From an uncultured Cytophagaceae bacterium (GTDB lineage: Bacteria; Bacteroidota; Bacteroidia; Cytophagales; Spirosomataceae), in assembly GCA_903837305.1 (NCBI GenBank), contig CAILUB010000262.1, forward strand, positions 1 to 10,883: 10,883 nt of DNA, in the 5' to 3' direction. Of the stretch, positions 1 through 6,810 are shown in pieces. The position numbers and the translations under genes are program-made. Each line of letters opens with the position of its first letter. Position 1 is the first letter of the stretch. The notes beneath the pieces were generated by a model. The model was not told the DNA's origin. It did no database searches and worked only from the letters and a program-made list of their open reading frames with translations.

Positions 1-1425
1 AAAGTAAAGGTCGCTAATTTGGATTTTGCTGGGGTTCAATCGGGTAACAAGGTAAGCTTTACGGGAGCTCTAGCGAATGGCCAAGTCATTTCTTCTAGCT
101 ATCTCTTACCTGAAACTGGCTTTCTCTTAGATTACCAATTGGATGCTAAATCAGTGGCTTTAACAGGTGGAGACTATTTTATCCATTGGAAAGAACAGGT
201 ACATCAAACAGAAAAGGATATTACAGAAGAGCGTAAGGCAACCATTAATTATTTATTAACGGAAGATGAGGAGTTTGATTACCTATCTGAGAATCCAAGC
301 TCGGTGTCAAATGAAAATTTAGACCAAAGCACTAAATGGATTAGCTTTAAAAAGAAGTATTTCCTATCAGGTTTAATTCCTCAGGGCTTTATGTTTAAAT
401 CAGCAGCTTTAACTGCTACGCCTAATTTAGAAGATTCAGTCAATATCAAAACCTTAGATGCGCAAATCATTGCATCTGCCCAAGATTTATCAGCTGGAAA
501 ATCATCCTTTCAATTTTATTTTGGCCCCAATGATTATGAGATTGTAAAGAAGGTAGAAGCTCCCGAGTTTAGCAAGAATGTTAAGTTGAGCTATGATTTC
601 CTATTGCCCATCACGAAATACATCTTTGTTCCCTTATTCGGATTCTTGGAAAGTTTGTTTACTAATTACGGCCTACTAATCATCGTTTTAGTATTAATTA
701 TTAAAACAGCCTTATTACCACTGACCTACAAGTCATACGTTTCAATGGCTAAGACACGTATTTTAGCGCCAGAAATTGCTGCAATTAAAGAAAAGATTGG
801 TGATGATGCTGCGCGAGTTCAGCAAGAAACCATGAAGTTATATGGCGAAGTAGGTGTTAATCCATTAAGCGGTTGTATACCTGTATTAGCGACGATGCCG
901 GTCTTGATGGCGGTATTCATGTTGTTCCCTAACTTGATCAACCTGCGCCAAGAGTCATTCTTGTGGGCCAACGATTTGTCCACCTATGATTCTTTCATTA
1001 ACCTACCTTTCAACATTCCATTTTATGGATCACATGTCAGTTTATACTGTTTATTAATGACCGTTTCTCAATTAGCATACGGTTATTACAACAACCAAAT
1101 CACACCAGATCAGCCAGGACAACCTATTAACATGAAAATGATGGCCTATATAACGCCTGTCATTTTTATGTTCGTTATGAACTCCTTTCCTGCTGGTTTA
1201 AGTTTCTACTATTTCGTATCTAACTTAGTAACAATCGGTCAGCAATTAGCGATTCGCAAATTTGTAGATGAGGATAAGATAAAATCTTTGTTAGACGAGA
1301 ATCGCAAGAAAATTGCTGCTGGTGGTGGTCCTAAAAAATCTAAGTTCTCTCAATACCTTCAAACTCAATTGAAAACGATGGAAGAGCAGCAAAAAACAGC
1401 TACTAAAAATCCTAAGAAGAAATAA
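1..1425 (+). CDS. yidC: Membrane protein insertase YidC (Oxa1 family), 5'-truncated by the window edge
   Basis: YidC inserts and folds inner-membrane proteins, alone or with SecYEG. The frame is open from base 1, so the TTG at 19 is not the start; 474 residues are visible and the N-terminal membrane segment plus the beginning of the periplasmic domain lie outside. Numbering from the first visible codon, residues 1 to about 195 are the periplasmic P1 beta domain. A hydrophobic segment at about 210-240 follows, then a charged cytoplasmic hairpin (about 241-285, MAKTR and EIAAIKEK), the classical NPLSGCIPVL motif leading into the next membrane segment (about 287-310), and two more segments (about 345-362 and 378-412). 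The positive charge in the hydrophilic groove, Arg366 in E. coli YidC, is Lys at residue 235 (IIKTALLPLTY). The protein ends in a Lys-rich tail (ends NPKKK), which in some YidC homologues helps ribosome binding. The stop lies one base before hemL, suggesting one transcript. Confidence 0.96.
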   Translation, partial: KVKVANLDFAGVQSGNKVSFTGALANGQVISSSYLLPETGFLLDYQLDAKSVALTGGDYFIHWKEQVHQTEKDITEERKATINYLLTEDEEFDYLSENPSSVSNENLDQSTKWISFKKKYFLSGLIPQGFMFKSAALTATPNLEDSVNIKTLDAQIIASAQDLSAGKSSFQFYFGPNDYEIVKKVEAPEFSKNVKLSYDFLLPITKYIFVPLFGFLESLFTNYGLLIIVLVLIIKTALLPLTYKSYVSMAKTRILAPEIAAIKEKIGDDAARVQQETMKLYGEVGVNPLSGCIPVLATMPVLMAVFMLFPNLINLRQESFLWANDLSTYDSFINLPFNIPFYGSHVSLYCLLMTVSQLAYGYYNNQITPDQPGQPINMKMMAYITPVIFMFVMNSFPAGLSFYYFVSNLVTIGQQLAIRKFVDEDKIKSLLDENRKKIAAGGGPKKSKFSQYLQTQLKTMEEQQKTATKNPKKK

Positions 1426-1426
1426 G

Positions 1427-2710
1427 ATGTCTACTTTAAGTGCAGCCTATTTTGAAAGAGCTCAAGAATTAATTCCAGGTGGAGTTAACTCTCCTGTTCG
1501 CGCCTTCAAATCAGTGGGAGGAAACCCTGTATTTATTAAGTCGGCTAAAGGAGCCTATTTGCATGATGTTGATGGCAATTCCTATATTGATTTAATTGGT
1601 TCTTGGGGTCCTATGTTATTTGGGCAAGCACATCCTGTCATTGAAGAAGCTGTACGTGGAGCATTAAGTAATGGCTTTTCCTTCGGCGCACCTACCTATA
1701 ATGAAGTATTAATCGCGGAGAAAATCATTTCGATGATTCCATCTGTAGAAAAGGTTCGTTTAGTGAATTCTGGAACAGAAGCTACGATGGCTGCTATTCG
1801 CCTTGCTAGAGCCTATACAAAGCGAGACAAGATCATTAAAATGGAAGGCTGCTATCACGGTCATGGGGATTCTTTCCTTATTGCAGCTGGTTCTGGTGTA
1901 GCCACTTTAGGTACACCTGATAGCCCTGGTGTTACGGTATCGACTGCAAGAGATACATTGACGGCTGTTTATAATGACCTAGAAAGCTTAGAAAATCTAT
2001 TTAAAGCAAATCCTACCGAGGTGGCTGCCATCATACTCGAGCCTGTGGTCGGAAATATGGGCTTGGTGATTCCTAAAGAAGGATATTTAGCCTCCGTTCA
2101 AAAATTGTGCAAACAATACGGTGCTCTTCTCATTTTCGACGAGGTGATGACGGGATTCCGTCTATCAGCAGCTGGATACCAAGGAATAGCTGGCATTCAA
2201 CCAGACCTTACTACATTGGGCAAAATTATTGGTGGAGGACTTCCAGTGGGTGCTTATGGTGGAAAGGCTGAAATTATGAATATGATAGCGCCAGCTGGAC
2301 CCGTTTACCAAGCAGGCACTTTATCTGGAAATCCTTTGGCAACTACAGCAGGTTTAGCTATGCTAAATCTAATTACTGATAATCCAAAGGTATATGCTGA
2401 ATTAGCAGCTCGAGGATCAGCTTTAAAAGATGCGTTAAGCGCAGACTTTAAGTCTATGGGGCTTAACTATACCATCAATCAAATCGGCTCCATGTTTACC
2501 TTGTTCTTCACGAACAAAGCAGTCAACAATTTTAATGACGCAAAAACATCAGATACCGCCTTATTTGGCAAATATTTTAAAGGTATGCTGGATAAAGGTA
2601 TTTACTTACCACCATCACAATATGAATCTTGGTTCTTATCTGCCGCTTTAGGCGATTCAGAATTCGATCAAATTATTTCTGCCAGCAAAGTAACGCTTCG
2701 TTCCTTATAA
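1427..2710 (+). CDS. hemL: Glutamate-1-semialdehyde 2,1-aminomutase
   Basis: This PLP enzyme converts glutamate-1-semialdehyde to 5-aminolevulinate in the cytosol, the last step of the C5 route to haem and other tetrapyrroles. The 427-residue length is normal for the family (about 425-430). Visible motifs are the N-terminal ELIPGGVNSPVRAF (residues 14-27), the phosphate-binding NSGTEAT (114-120), YHGHGD (143-148), the PLP-ring Asp in FDEVMTGFR (D238), and the Schiff-base Lys in TLGKIIGGGLPVG (K266), which fits K265 of the E. coli enzyme. The ATG starts two bases after the yidC stop (one base between), with only A-rich sequence upstream, as expected where Shine-Dalgarno sites are rare. The arrangement with yidC is probably co-transcription with no functional link. 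The neighbouring hemA/gltX steps are not in the window. Confidence 0.97.
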   Translation: MSTLSAAYFERAQELIPGGVNSPVRAFKSVGGNPVFIKSAKGAYLHDVDGNSYIDLIGSWGPMLFGQAHPVIEEAVRGALSNGFSFGAPTYNEVLIAEKIISMIPSVEKVRLVNSGTEATMAAIRLARAYTKRDKIIKMEGCYHGHGDSFLIAAGSGVATLGTPDSPGVTVSTARDTLTAVYNDLESLENLFKANPTEVAAIILEPVVGNMGLVIPKEGYLASVQKLCKQYGALLIFDEVMTGFRLSAAGYQGIAGIQPDLTTLGKIIGGGLPVGAYGGKAEIMNMIAPAGPVYQAGTLSGNPLATTAGLAMLNLITDNPKVYAELAARGSALKDALSADFKSMGLNYTINQIGSMFTLFFTNKAVNNFNDAKTSDTALFGKYFKGMLDKGIYLPPSQYESWFLSAALGDSEFDQIISASKVTLRSL

Positions 2711-2711
2711 A

Positions 2712-3695
2712 ATGAAAACGCCGGCCTACAGCCTGATAATCCCTGTTTATAACCGACCACAAGAGTTGGATGAGTTATTAGCTTGCATTCAAACGCAGGA
2801 ATTCAGAGATTTTGAGGTAGTAGTCATAGAGGATGGTTCAACAGAAGATGCTTCAGCCATCATTGATAAATACAAAGATGGTTTTTCGTTAGCCTATTAT
2901 GTCAAAGAAAACGGAGGCCAGGGTTTCGCAAGAAACTATGCTTTTGAACGTGCAAAAGGCAATTATTTCATCATCCTCGATTCAGATGCGCTGTTAGAAC
3001 CGTCTTATTTAACGGAGGTGGATAAAGCGGTGCAAGCGGAAGGTTTAGACCTTTTTGGAGGGCCAGATCAAGATCATCCCAGCTTTACTCCCATCCAAAA
3101 AGCCATTAGCTATTCCATGACCTCTTTCTTCACAACGGGCGGAATCAGAGGTAAAGAAAAAAACATCGGTGGACAATTTCACCCACGAAGTTTTAATATG
3201 GGAATCTCCCGAAAAGTATACGAAGCCACTGGAGGATTTAAAATTACTCGTATGGGCGAAGACATCGAATTTAGTATTCGCTGTATATCCTTAGGCTTCA
3301 AGTCTGGCTTAATCCCTAAGGCCTTCATCTACCATAAACGCAGAACCGATTTTAGACAATTCTACAAGCAATTACATTTCTTTGGCAGAGCACGCATTAA
3401 TATCAGCCGTTTCTTCCCGAAGGAATTAAAAGCTGTTCATTTCTTCCCATTCTTATTTTTCAGCTATTACGTCCTTACTGGAATTACGTTATTAGCCATG
3501 CCAATATATGGCTTATTCCTTTTATCTGGAATTGTCGCTTATAGTATGCTGATTTTTATAGCTGCTTTATTCAGCACAAAAAGTATTGAAATTGCCTTTC
3601 TTTCCATATTTGCCGCGAACATACAATTATTCGCCTATGGAAAAGGTTTTGCAGAGGAGGGCTTAAAAAAGATGCTTAATAATACAGCTGCTTAA
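2712..3695 (+). CDS. Family 2 glycosyltransferase with C-terminal membrane segments
   Basis: GT2 (GT-A fold) enzymes transfer a sugar from a nucleotide-sugar to an acceptor, here probably at the inner face of the membrane in envelope polysaccharide or glycolipid assembly. Visible signs are the N-terminal YSLIIPVYNRPQEL (residues 6-19), VVIEDGST (37-44) with the nucleotide-binding Asp, the metal-binding DSD (90-92) in FIILDSD, and the acceptor-side ED (183-184) in MGEDIEF, the usual catalytic-base position. Two to three hydrophobic segments follow at about 244-266, 268-287 and 292-308, so the protein is likely membrane-anchored. The start is one base after the hemL stop, so it belongs to the yidC-hemL run. 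Donor and acceptor cannot be read from the sequence. The convergent rfaD gene hints at LPS or other surface glycan work, but that is inference from position only. Confidence 0.9.
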   Translation: MKTPAYSLIIPVYNRPQELDELLACIQTQEFRDFEVVVIEDGSTEDASAIIDKYKDGFSLAYYVKENGGQGFARNYAFERAKGNYFIILDSDALLEPSYLTEVDKAVQAEGLDLFGGPDQDHPSFTPIQKAISYSMTSFFTTGGIRGKEKNIGGQFHPRSFNMGISRKVYEATGGFKITRMGEDIEFSIRCISLGFKSGLIPKAFIYHKRRTDFRQFYKQLHFFGRARINISRFFPKELKAVHFFPFLFFSYYVLTGITLLAMPIYGLFLLSGIVAYSMLIFIAALFSTKSIEIAFLSIFAANIQLFAYGKGFAEEGLKKMLNNTAA

Positions 3696-4641
3696 CTAAG
3701 TAGTTTTGTACATAATCTTTCACTCCGTCTTCTAGACTCGTAAAATCCTTCGTATAACCGATTGAACGTAACTTATCCATAGTTGCCTCCGTAAAATATT
3801 GGTAATTATCCCGTATATCTTCCGGTGTATCGATGTAGTTAATTTTAGGTTCTAATCCCAAAGCCGTAAAGGTTGCCTTGCCTAAATCATTAAAAGAACG
3901 CGCCTTGCCTGTCCCTAAATTATAAATACCTGAATTTTTGCGATGTTCCATTAAGAACACACATACATCGATTAAGTCTTTTACGTAAATAAAATCACGC
4001 ATTTGTTCCCCATCTTTAAAGTCATCGCGGTGAGATTTGAATAATTTAAGTGCTCCGTTTGATTGAATTTGACGATAGGCATGCCATATAACGGAGGCCA
4101 TACGTCCTTTGTGGTATTCATTAGGACCATAGACGTTGAAAAACTTTAAGCCAGCAAAGAAAAAAGGTTTTTTATCTTGCTGTAAGGCCCATATATCAAA
4201 GTTGTTTTTCGAATCACCGTAGGGATTCAACGGTTTTAATGAAGAAATTGTATTCTCATTATCCTCATAACCAATTTCTCCTAAGCCATAAGTTGCAGCT
4301 GAGCTCGCATACACTAAAGGAATCTGATACGCCACACATGCCTCCCAAACTTTCTTGGAATATGCAACATTAAGCTCATCAAAAATTTTTGTATCAAACT
4401 CGGTCGTATCCGTTCTGGCCCCAATATGAAAAAAGAATTCTACCTCTCGATTATTTTTCTCTAACCATGCAAACAAGTCTTGCCGATCTACGCGAGTCAT
4501 AATAGACTTCCCTTCTAAATTCCGATTCTTTTCTTCAGTAGAAAAATCATCTACCGCTATGATATAGCGAAATTTCAATTCATTTAACTTTTGAATCAAA
4601 CAACTACCAATAAAGCCTGCGGCACCAGTTACTATGATCAT
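3676..4641 (-). CDS. rfaD: ADP-L-glycero-D-manno-heptose 6-epimerase (HldD/RfaD)
   Basis: HldD is an NAD(P)-dependent extended short-chain dehydrogenase that inverts C6 of ADP-D-glycero-D-manno-heptose, giving the L,D form used in the LPS inner core. The 321-residue protein begins with the Rossmann motif VTGAAGFIGS (residues 4-13). The catalytic set is S114 in YASSAATYG, Y141 and K145 (YxxxK in PYGDSK). The stretch KFFNVYGPNEYHKGRMASV (166-184) and EQMRDFIYVKD (212-222) are characteristic of HldD rather than of UDP-glucose 4-epimerases. The ATG at 4641 directly starts the Rossmann strand, and a TAnnTTTG promoter element lies just upstream. The 3' end overlaps that of the convergent glycosyltransferase gene by 20 bp. 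Other heptose genes (hldE, gmhA, gmhB) are not in the window. The family call is firm; the exact substrate is inferred from the signature. Confidence 0.93.
   Translation of the reverse strand: MIIVTGAAGFIGSCLIQKLNELKFRYIIAVDDFSTEEKNRNLEGKSIMTRVDRQDLFAWLEKNNREVEFFFHIGARTDTTEFDTKIFDELNVAYSKKVWEACVAYQIPLVYASSAATYGLGEIGYEDNENTISSLKPLNPYGDSKNNFDIWALQQDKKPFFFAGLKFFNVYGPNEYHKGRMASVIWHAYRQIQSNGALKLFKSHRDDFKDGEQMRDFIYVKDLIDVCVFLMEHRKNSGIYNLGTGKARSFNDLGKATFTALGLEPKINYIDTPEDIRDNYQYFTEATMDKLRSIGYTKDFTSLEDGVKDYVQNYLVKQLYY
3686..3709 (+). terminator. Possible weak terminator after the yidC-hemL-glycosyltransferase run
   Basis: The stop codon of the glycosyltransferase sits in a potential hairpin: 3686-3693 can pair with 3698-3705 in RNA around the loop AACU, including two G-U pairs, and a short run TTTTGT (3704-3709) follows. 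The stem is AU-rich and the U-run overlaps its base, so it may not stop transcription efficiently. It lies inside the 3' end of the convergent rfaD gene. Confidence 0.22.
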
Positions 4642-4660
4642 TTCAAAGGGATTAAAAAAA

Positions 4661-4668
4661 CAAATTTA
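4661..4668 (-). promoter_or_regulatory. -7 promoter element for rfaD (TAnnTTTG)
   Basis: Read on the minus strand, this is TAAATTTG, an exact match to the Bacteroidota -7 consensus TAnnTTTG, 19 bases upstream of the rfaD ATG. A start site about 5-8 bases downstream would give a leader of only about 12-15 bases. No good -33 TTTG is seen at the usual 19-22 base distance (the area reads GTTAAT). The element overlaps the probable -33 region of the divergent promoter. Confidence 0.5.
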
Positions 4669-4698
4669 CACAGATTCCCGGAACGTTTATTAACTTTG
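4665..4698 (+). promoter_or_regulatory. Promoter for the pterin synthase-lpxB operon (-33-like TTTA, -7 TAACTTTG)
   Basis: TAACTTTG at 4691-4698 matches the Bacteroidota -7 consensus TAnnTTTG exactly. About 22 bases upstream, 4665-4668 reads TTTA, three of four bases of the -33 TTTG. Transcription would begin near 4703-4706, giving a leader of roughly 52-55 bases before the ATG at 4758. This also makes the upstream in-frame TTG at 4707 an unlikely start, because it would sit at the very 5' end of the RNA. Confidence 0.6.
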
Positions 4699-4757
4699 TA
4701 GAATTATTGGAACTCTGCTATTGTTTTCCCAGAGTCCCTCCACAAAAACTGAAAACA

Positions 4758-5177
4758 ATGGTATACGTTATCCGTAAGGAACATTTCAACGCAGCACATC
4801 GCTTATTCAATCCAGCCTGGACAGAAGAAAAAAATCAAGCCATATTTGGACCTTGTGCTAATTATAATTGGCATGGACATAACTTTGAATTAATAGTTAC
4901 AGTAAAAGGCTTACCAGATCCAGAAACGGGATTTGTTTATGATTTAAAGCAATTAGGTGATTTGATTAAGGCAGAAATTATTGACAAAGTCGATCATAAA
5001 AACCTTAATTTAGACGTAGATTTTATGTTAGGAAAACTAGCGAGTTGTGAAATACTCGTAATGGAATTTTGGAAGATACTTGCTCCTAAAATTAAAGCTA
5101 CTTCTACTTCTGCGACATTACATAAGATTCATTTAATTGAGACAAATAAAAACTCCGTTGAATACTTCGGAGAATAA
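4758..5177 (+). CDS. 6-pyruvoyl-tetrahydropterin synthase / 6-carboxytetrahydropterin synthase (QueD) family protein
   Basis: Members of this Zn-dependent family turn 7,8-dihydroneopterin triphosphate into 6-pyruvoyl-tetrahydropterin (PTPS) or 6-carboxy-tetrahydropterin (QueD, queuosine pathway). Counting from the ATG at 4758 (139 residues, a normal length), the Zn ligands are H14 in HFNAAHRL and H39 and H41 in the HGH motif. The catalytic Cys is C33, the D79-H80 pair is in DHKNL, and the pterin-anchoring Glu is E128 in HLIETNKNSVEYFGE. The spacing C-x5-HGH (CANYNWHGH) and the DHKNLNLDV stretch resemble animal PTPS, whereas E. coli QueD has C-x3-HGH, so the product may not be the queuosine intermediate. 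An in-frame TTG at 4707 would add 17 unlike residues and is rejected. A consensus promoter lies upstream, and lpxB begins two bases after the stop. The family is certain; the specific reaction is open. Confidence 0.88.
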   Translation: MVYVIRKEHFNAAHRLFNPAWTEEKNQAIFGPCANYNWHGHNFELIVTVKGLPDPETGFVYDLKQLGDLIKAEIIDKVDHKNLNLDVDFMLGKLASCEILVMEFWKILAPKIKATSTSATLHKIHLIETNKNSVEYFGE

Positions 5178-5179
5178 AA

Positions 5180-6262
5180 ATGAAATACTTCATCCTTGCA
5201 GGAGAAAAATCAGGAGATCTTCACGGGTCTAATCTTATCCAAGAAATTAAAAAATTGGATAATGAGGCCCATATTCAGGCCTGGGGTGGAGATTCAATGA
5301 AAGCTCAAGGTGCGGATATTCTTATACACCATAATCAATTAGCGATTATGGGAATACTGGGAGTCATTCAAAATCTTCAGCGCTTAAAGGGGCTGTTCAA
5401 GACCTTTGCTCTGCAGATTGACTCATTTCAACCAGATGCCATCATTTTTATCGATTACGGCGGATTTAATTTAAAGGCAGCTAAGATTGCTAAGAAAAAA
5501 GGATTCCAAACACATTTCTATATTGCTCCTAAAGTTTGGGCCTGGAATAAAGGTAGAATAGGCGAATTAAAGAAATGGATTGATCATCTTTATGTGATAT
5601 TTCCGTTTGAATTAAAACTGTTTAGAGAGGTTGGTATTCCCACTGAATATGTAGGAAACCCACTTCAAGATGCCATTCAGGCATTTACACCAAATGAGTC
5701 CTTTGCATTTAAAGGTAAATCCTACATTGCCTTATTAGCTGGAAGTCGCAAACAGGAAATTAAAACCGCCTTACCCCTATTTGAACAACTAGCGAAAGTG
5801 AATCCTGACCTTTCTTTTGTAATTGCTGGTGTTTCAGAAATGAAGGAGTTATATCAATCCTCGATACCTGTATTATTCGATCAAACTTATGATATTGTTC
5901 AACAAGCTGAACTGGCAATCGTTACCTCAGGAACGGCCACTTTAGAAACCGCCTTATTAAATACACCTCAAATAGTGGTTTATAAGACGGATTGGGTCTT
6001 TTATTCTTTGGCGAAAATAGTCATTCAAATAAAATATATATCGCTAGTCAACATCATATTAGATAAATTAGCTGTACCTGAATTAATTCAGGCTAAATTC
6101 TCAGTTGATCACATGACAGCGTGGATAAAGGATTTATTGACGAAGGGAAAGAAATATCAACAGCAAAAGGAAGATTATAAGAACCTACAAGATTTAGTAG
6201 GAAATGCAGGTGCCTCTCAAAAAACTGCTCAATTAATCTATTCTGCTGCTTCTGCTAAGTAA
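5180..6262 (+). CDS. lpxB: Lipid-A-disaccharide synthase LpxB
   Basis: LpxB (GT19 family, GT-B fold, peripheral on the inner membrane) joins UDP-2,3-diacylglucosamine and lipid X to form the beta-1,6 lipid A disaccharide. The 360-residue protein is slightly shorter than the E. coli one (382). Recognisable motifs are the N-terminal LAGEKSGDLHG (residues 6-16), the Asp-containing FIDYGGFNLKAA (90-101, E. coli D98 region), YIAPKVWAWNKGR (114-126), the donor-domain LLAGSRKQEI (185-194), SGTATLETALL (250-260), and YISLVNIILDKLAVPELIQ (286-304), equivalent to the SLPN region. It starts two bases after the pterin synthase stop. GGAG at 5169-5172, seven bases before the ATG, is one of the few Shine-Dalgarno-like sequences here, though it also codes the last codons of the upstream gene. 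The 3' end overlaps the convergent acyltransferase gene by 25 bp. Confidence 0.96.
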   Translation: MKYFILAGEKSGDLHGSNLIQEIKKLDNEAHIQAWGGDSMKAQGADILIHHNQLAIMGILGVIQNLQRLKGLFKTFALQIDSFQPDAIIFIDYGGFNLKAAKIAKKKGFQTHFYIAPKVWAWNKGRIGELKKWIDHLYVIFPFELKLFREVGIPTEYVGNPLQDAIQAFTPNESFAFKGKSYIALLAGSRKQEIKTALPLFEQLAKVNPDLSFVIAGVSEMKELYQSSIPVLFDQTYDIVQQAELAIVTSGTATLETALLNTPQIVVYKTDWVFYSLAKIVIQIKYISLVNIILDKLAVPELIQAKFSVDHMTAWIKDLLTKGKKYQQQKEDYKNLQDLVGNAGASQKTAQLIYSAASAK

Positions 6263-6810
6263 TTCTTGATCCAAGATTTTTGAACACCAGGAATCGTTTG
6301 AAAATAGCGAGCGATATCTAGTTTATCTTTATTGAAATCACCTGTTGTATAATAAGGATCGCGTATTTTAATCTCTTTATTCACAAAGTCAAAACCAATC
6401 ATAATCAAGGGTACCTTCGCTCCATCAGCGATATAATAGAAACCCGTTTTTAATTCTTGAACATCTTTGCGTGTCCCCTCTGGTGCTAAAACGGCATAAA
6501 ACGATTCCTTTGAATTGTAAATATCAACTATAGCATCGACTAAATTAGATTTAGTTCCTCTATTCACAGGATAGCCACCTAACCAAGTAAAAATTCCTCC
6601 AAAAGGCCCATCAAACAACTCCCTCTTTCCCCAAAATAAAATAGGCATTCTCATTAAAGAACGAGCCCCTAATCCCACAATAAAATCTTTCCAAGTGGCA
6701 TGAGGACAAACTATAACCAATGCTTTCTTTAAATCTTTAGGAACCTCTCCTACTAATTTCCAGCCTGCTAGCTTAAATAATACATCAAAAATGGGGCTAC
6801 TAACTAACAT
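6238..6810 (-). CDS. PlsC-type 1-acyl-sn-glycerol-3-phosphate acyltransferase family protein
   Basis: The family transfers acyl chains from acyl-ACP or acyl-CoA to lysophosphatidate or related acceptors at the inner membrane. In this 190-residue protein the catalytic H-x4-D motif is H37-ATWK-D42, the acceptor-binding block is at about 70-86 (GGIFTWLGGYPVNRG), and the APEGTR block (109-114) is the phosphate-binding motif III. A VPLIMIGFD stretch (133-141) follows. It is shorter than PlsC of E. coli (245 residues) and has no clear N-terminal membrane helix, so it may be peripheral and may not be the main phosphatidate-forming enzyme. Its ATG overlaps the 3' end of the upstream HAD gene by 11 bases, which suggests translational coupling. 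The 3' end overlaps lpxB by 25 bp in convergent orientation. The acceptor is unknown. Confidence 0.88.
   Translation of the reverse strand: MLVSSPIFDVLFKLAGWKLVGEVPKDLKKALVIVCPHATWKDFIVGLGARSLMRMPILFWGKRELFDGPFGGIFTWLGGYPVNRGTKSNLVDAIVDIYNSKESFYAVLAPEGTRKDVQELKTGFYYIADGAKVPLIMIGFDFVNKEIKIRDPYYTTGDFNKDKLDIARYFQTIPGVQKSWIKNYLAEAAE
6264..6281 (+). terminator. Possible short terminator downstream of lpxB
   Basis: Two bases after the lpxB stop, TCTTG (6264-6268) and CAAGA (6272-6276) can form a five-pair stem with a three-base loop, followed directly by TTTTT (6277-6281). Position and U-run fit an intrinsic terminator, but the stem has only two G-C pairs and lies in the coding region of the convergent acyltransferase gene, so chance is possible. 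Confidence 0.3.

Noticed and set aside
19..21. TTG at 19 as the start of yidC
   Set aside because: The frame is open to base 1 and the product begins in the middle of the periplasmic domain, so the gene is simply cut by the window edge.
4707..4757. TTG start giving a 156-residue pterin synthase
   Set aside because: The extra 17 residues do not resemble the family N-terminus, and the TTG lies at the expected transcription start of a consensus promoter; the ATG at 4758 fits better.
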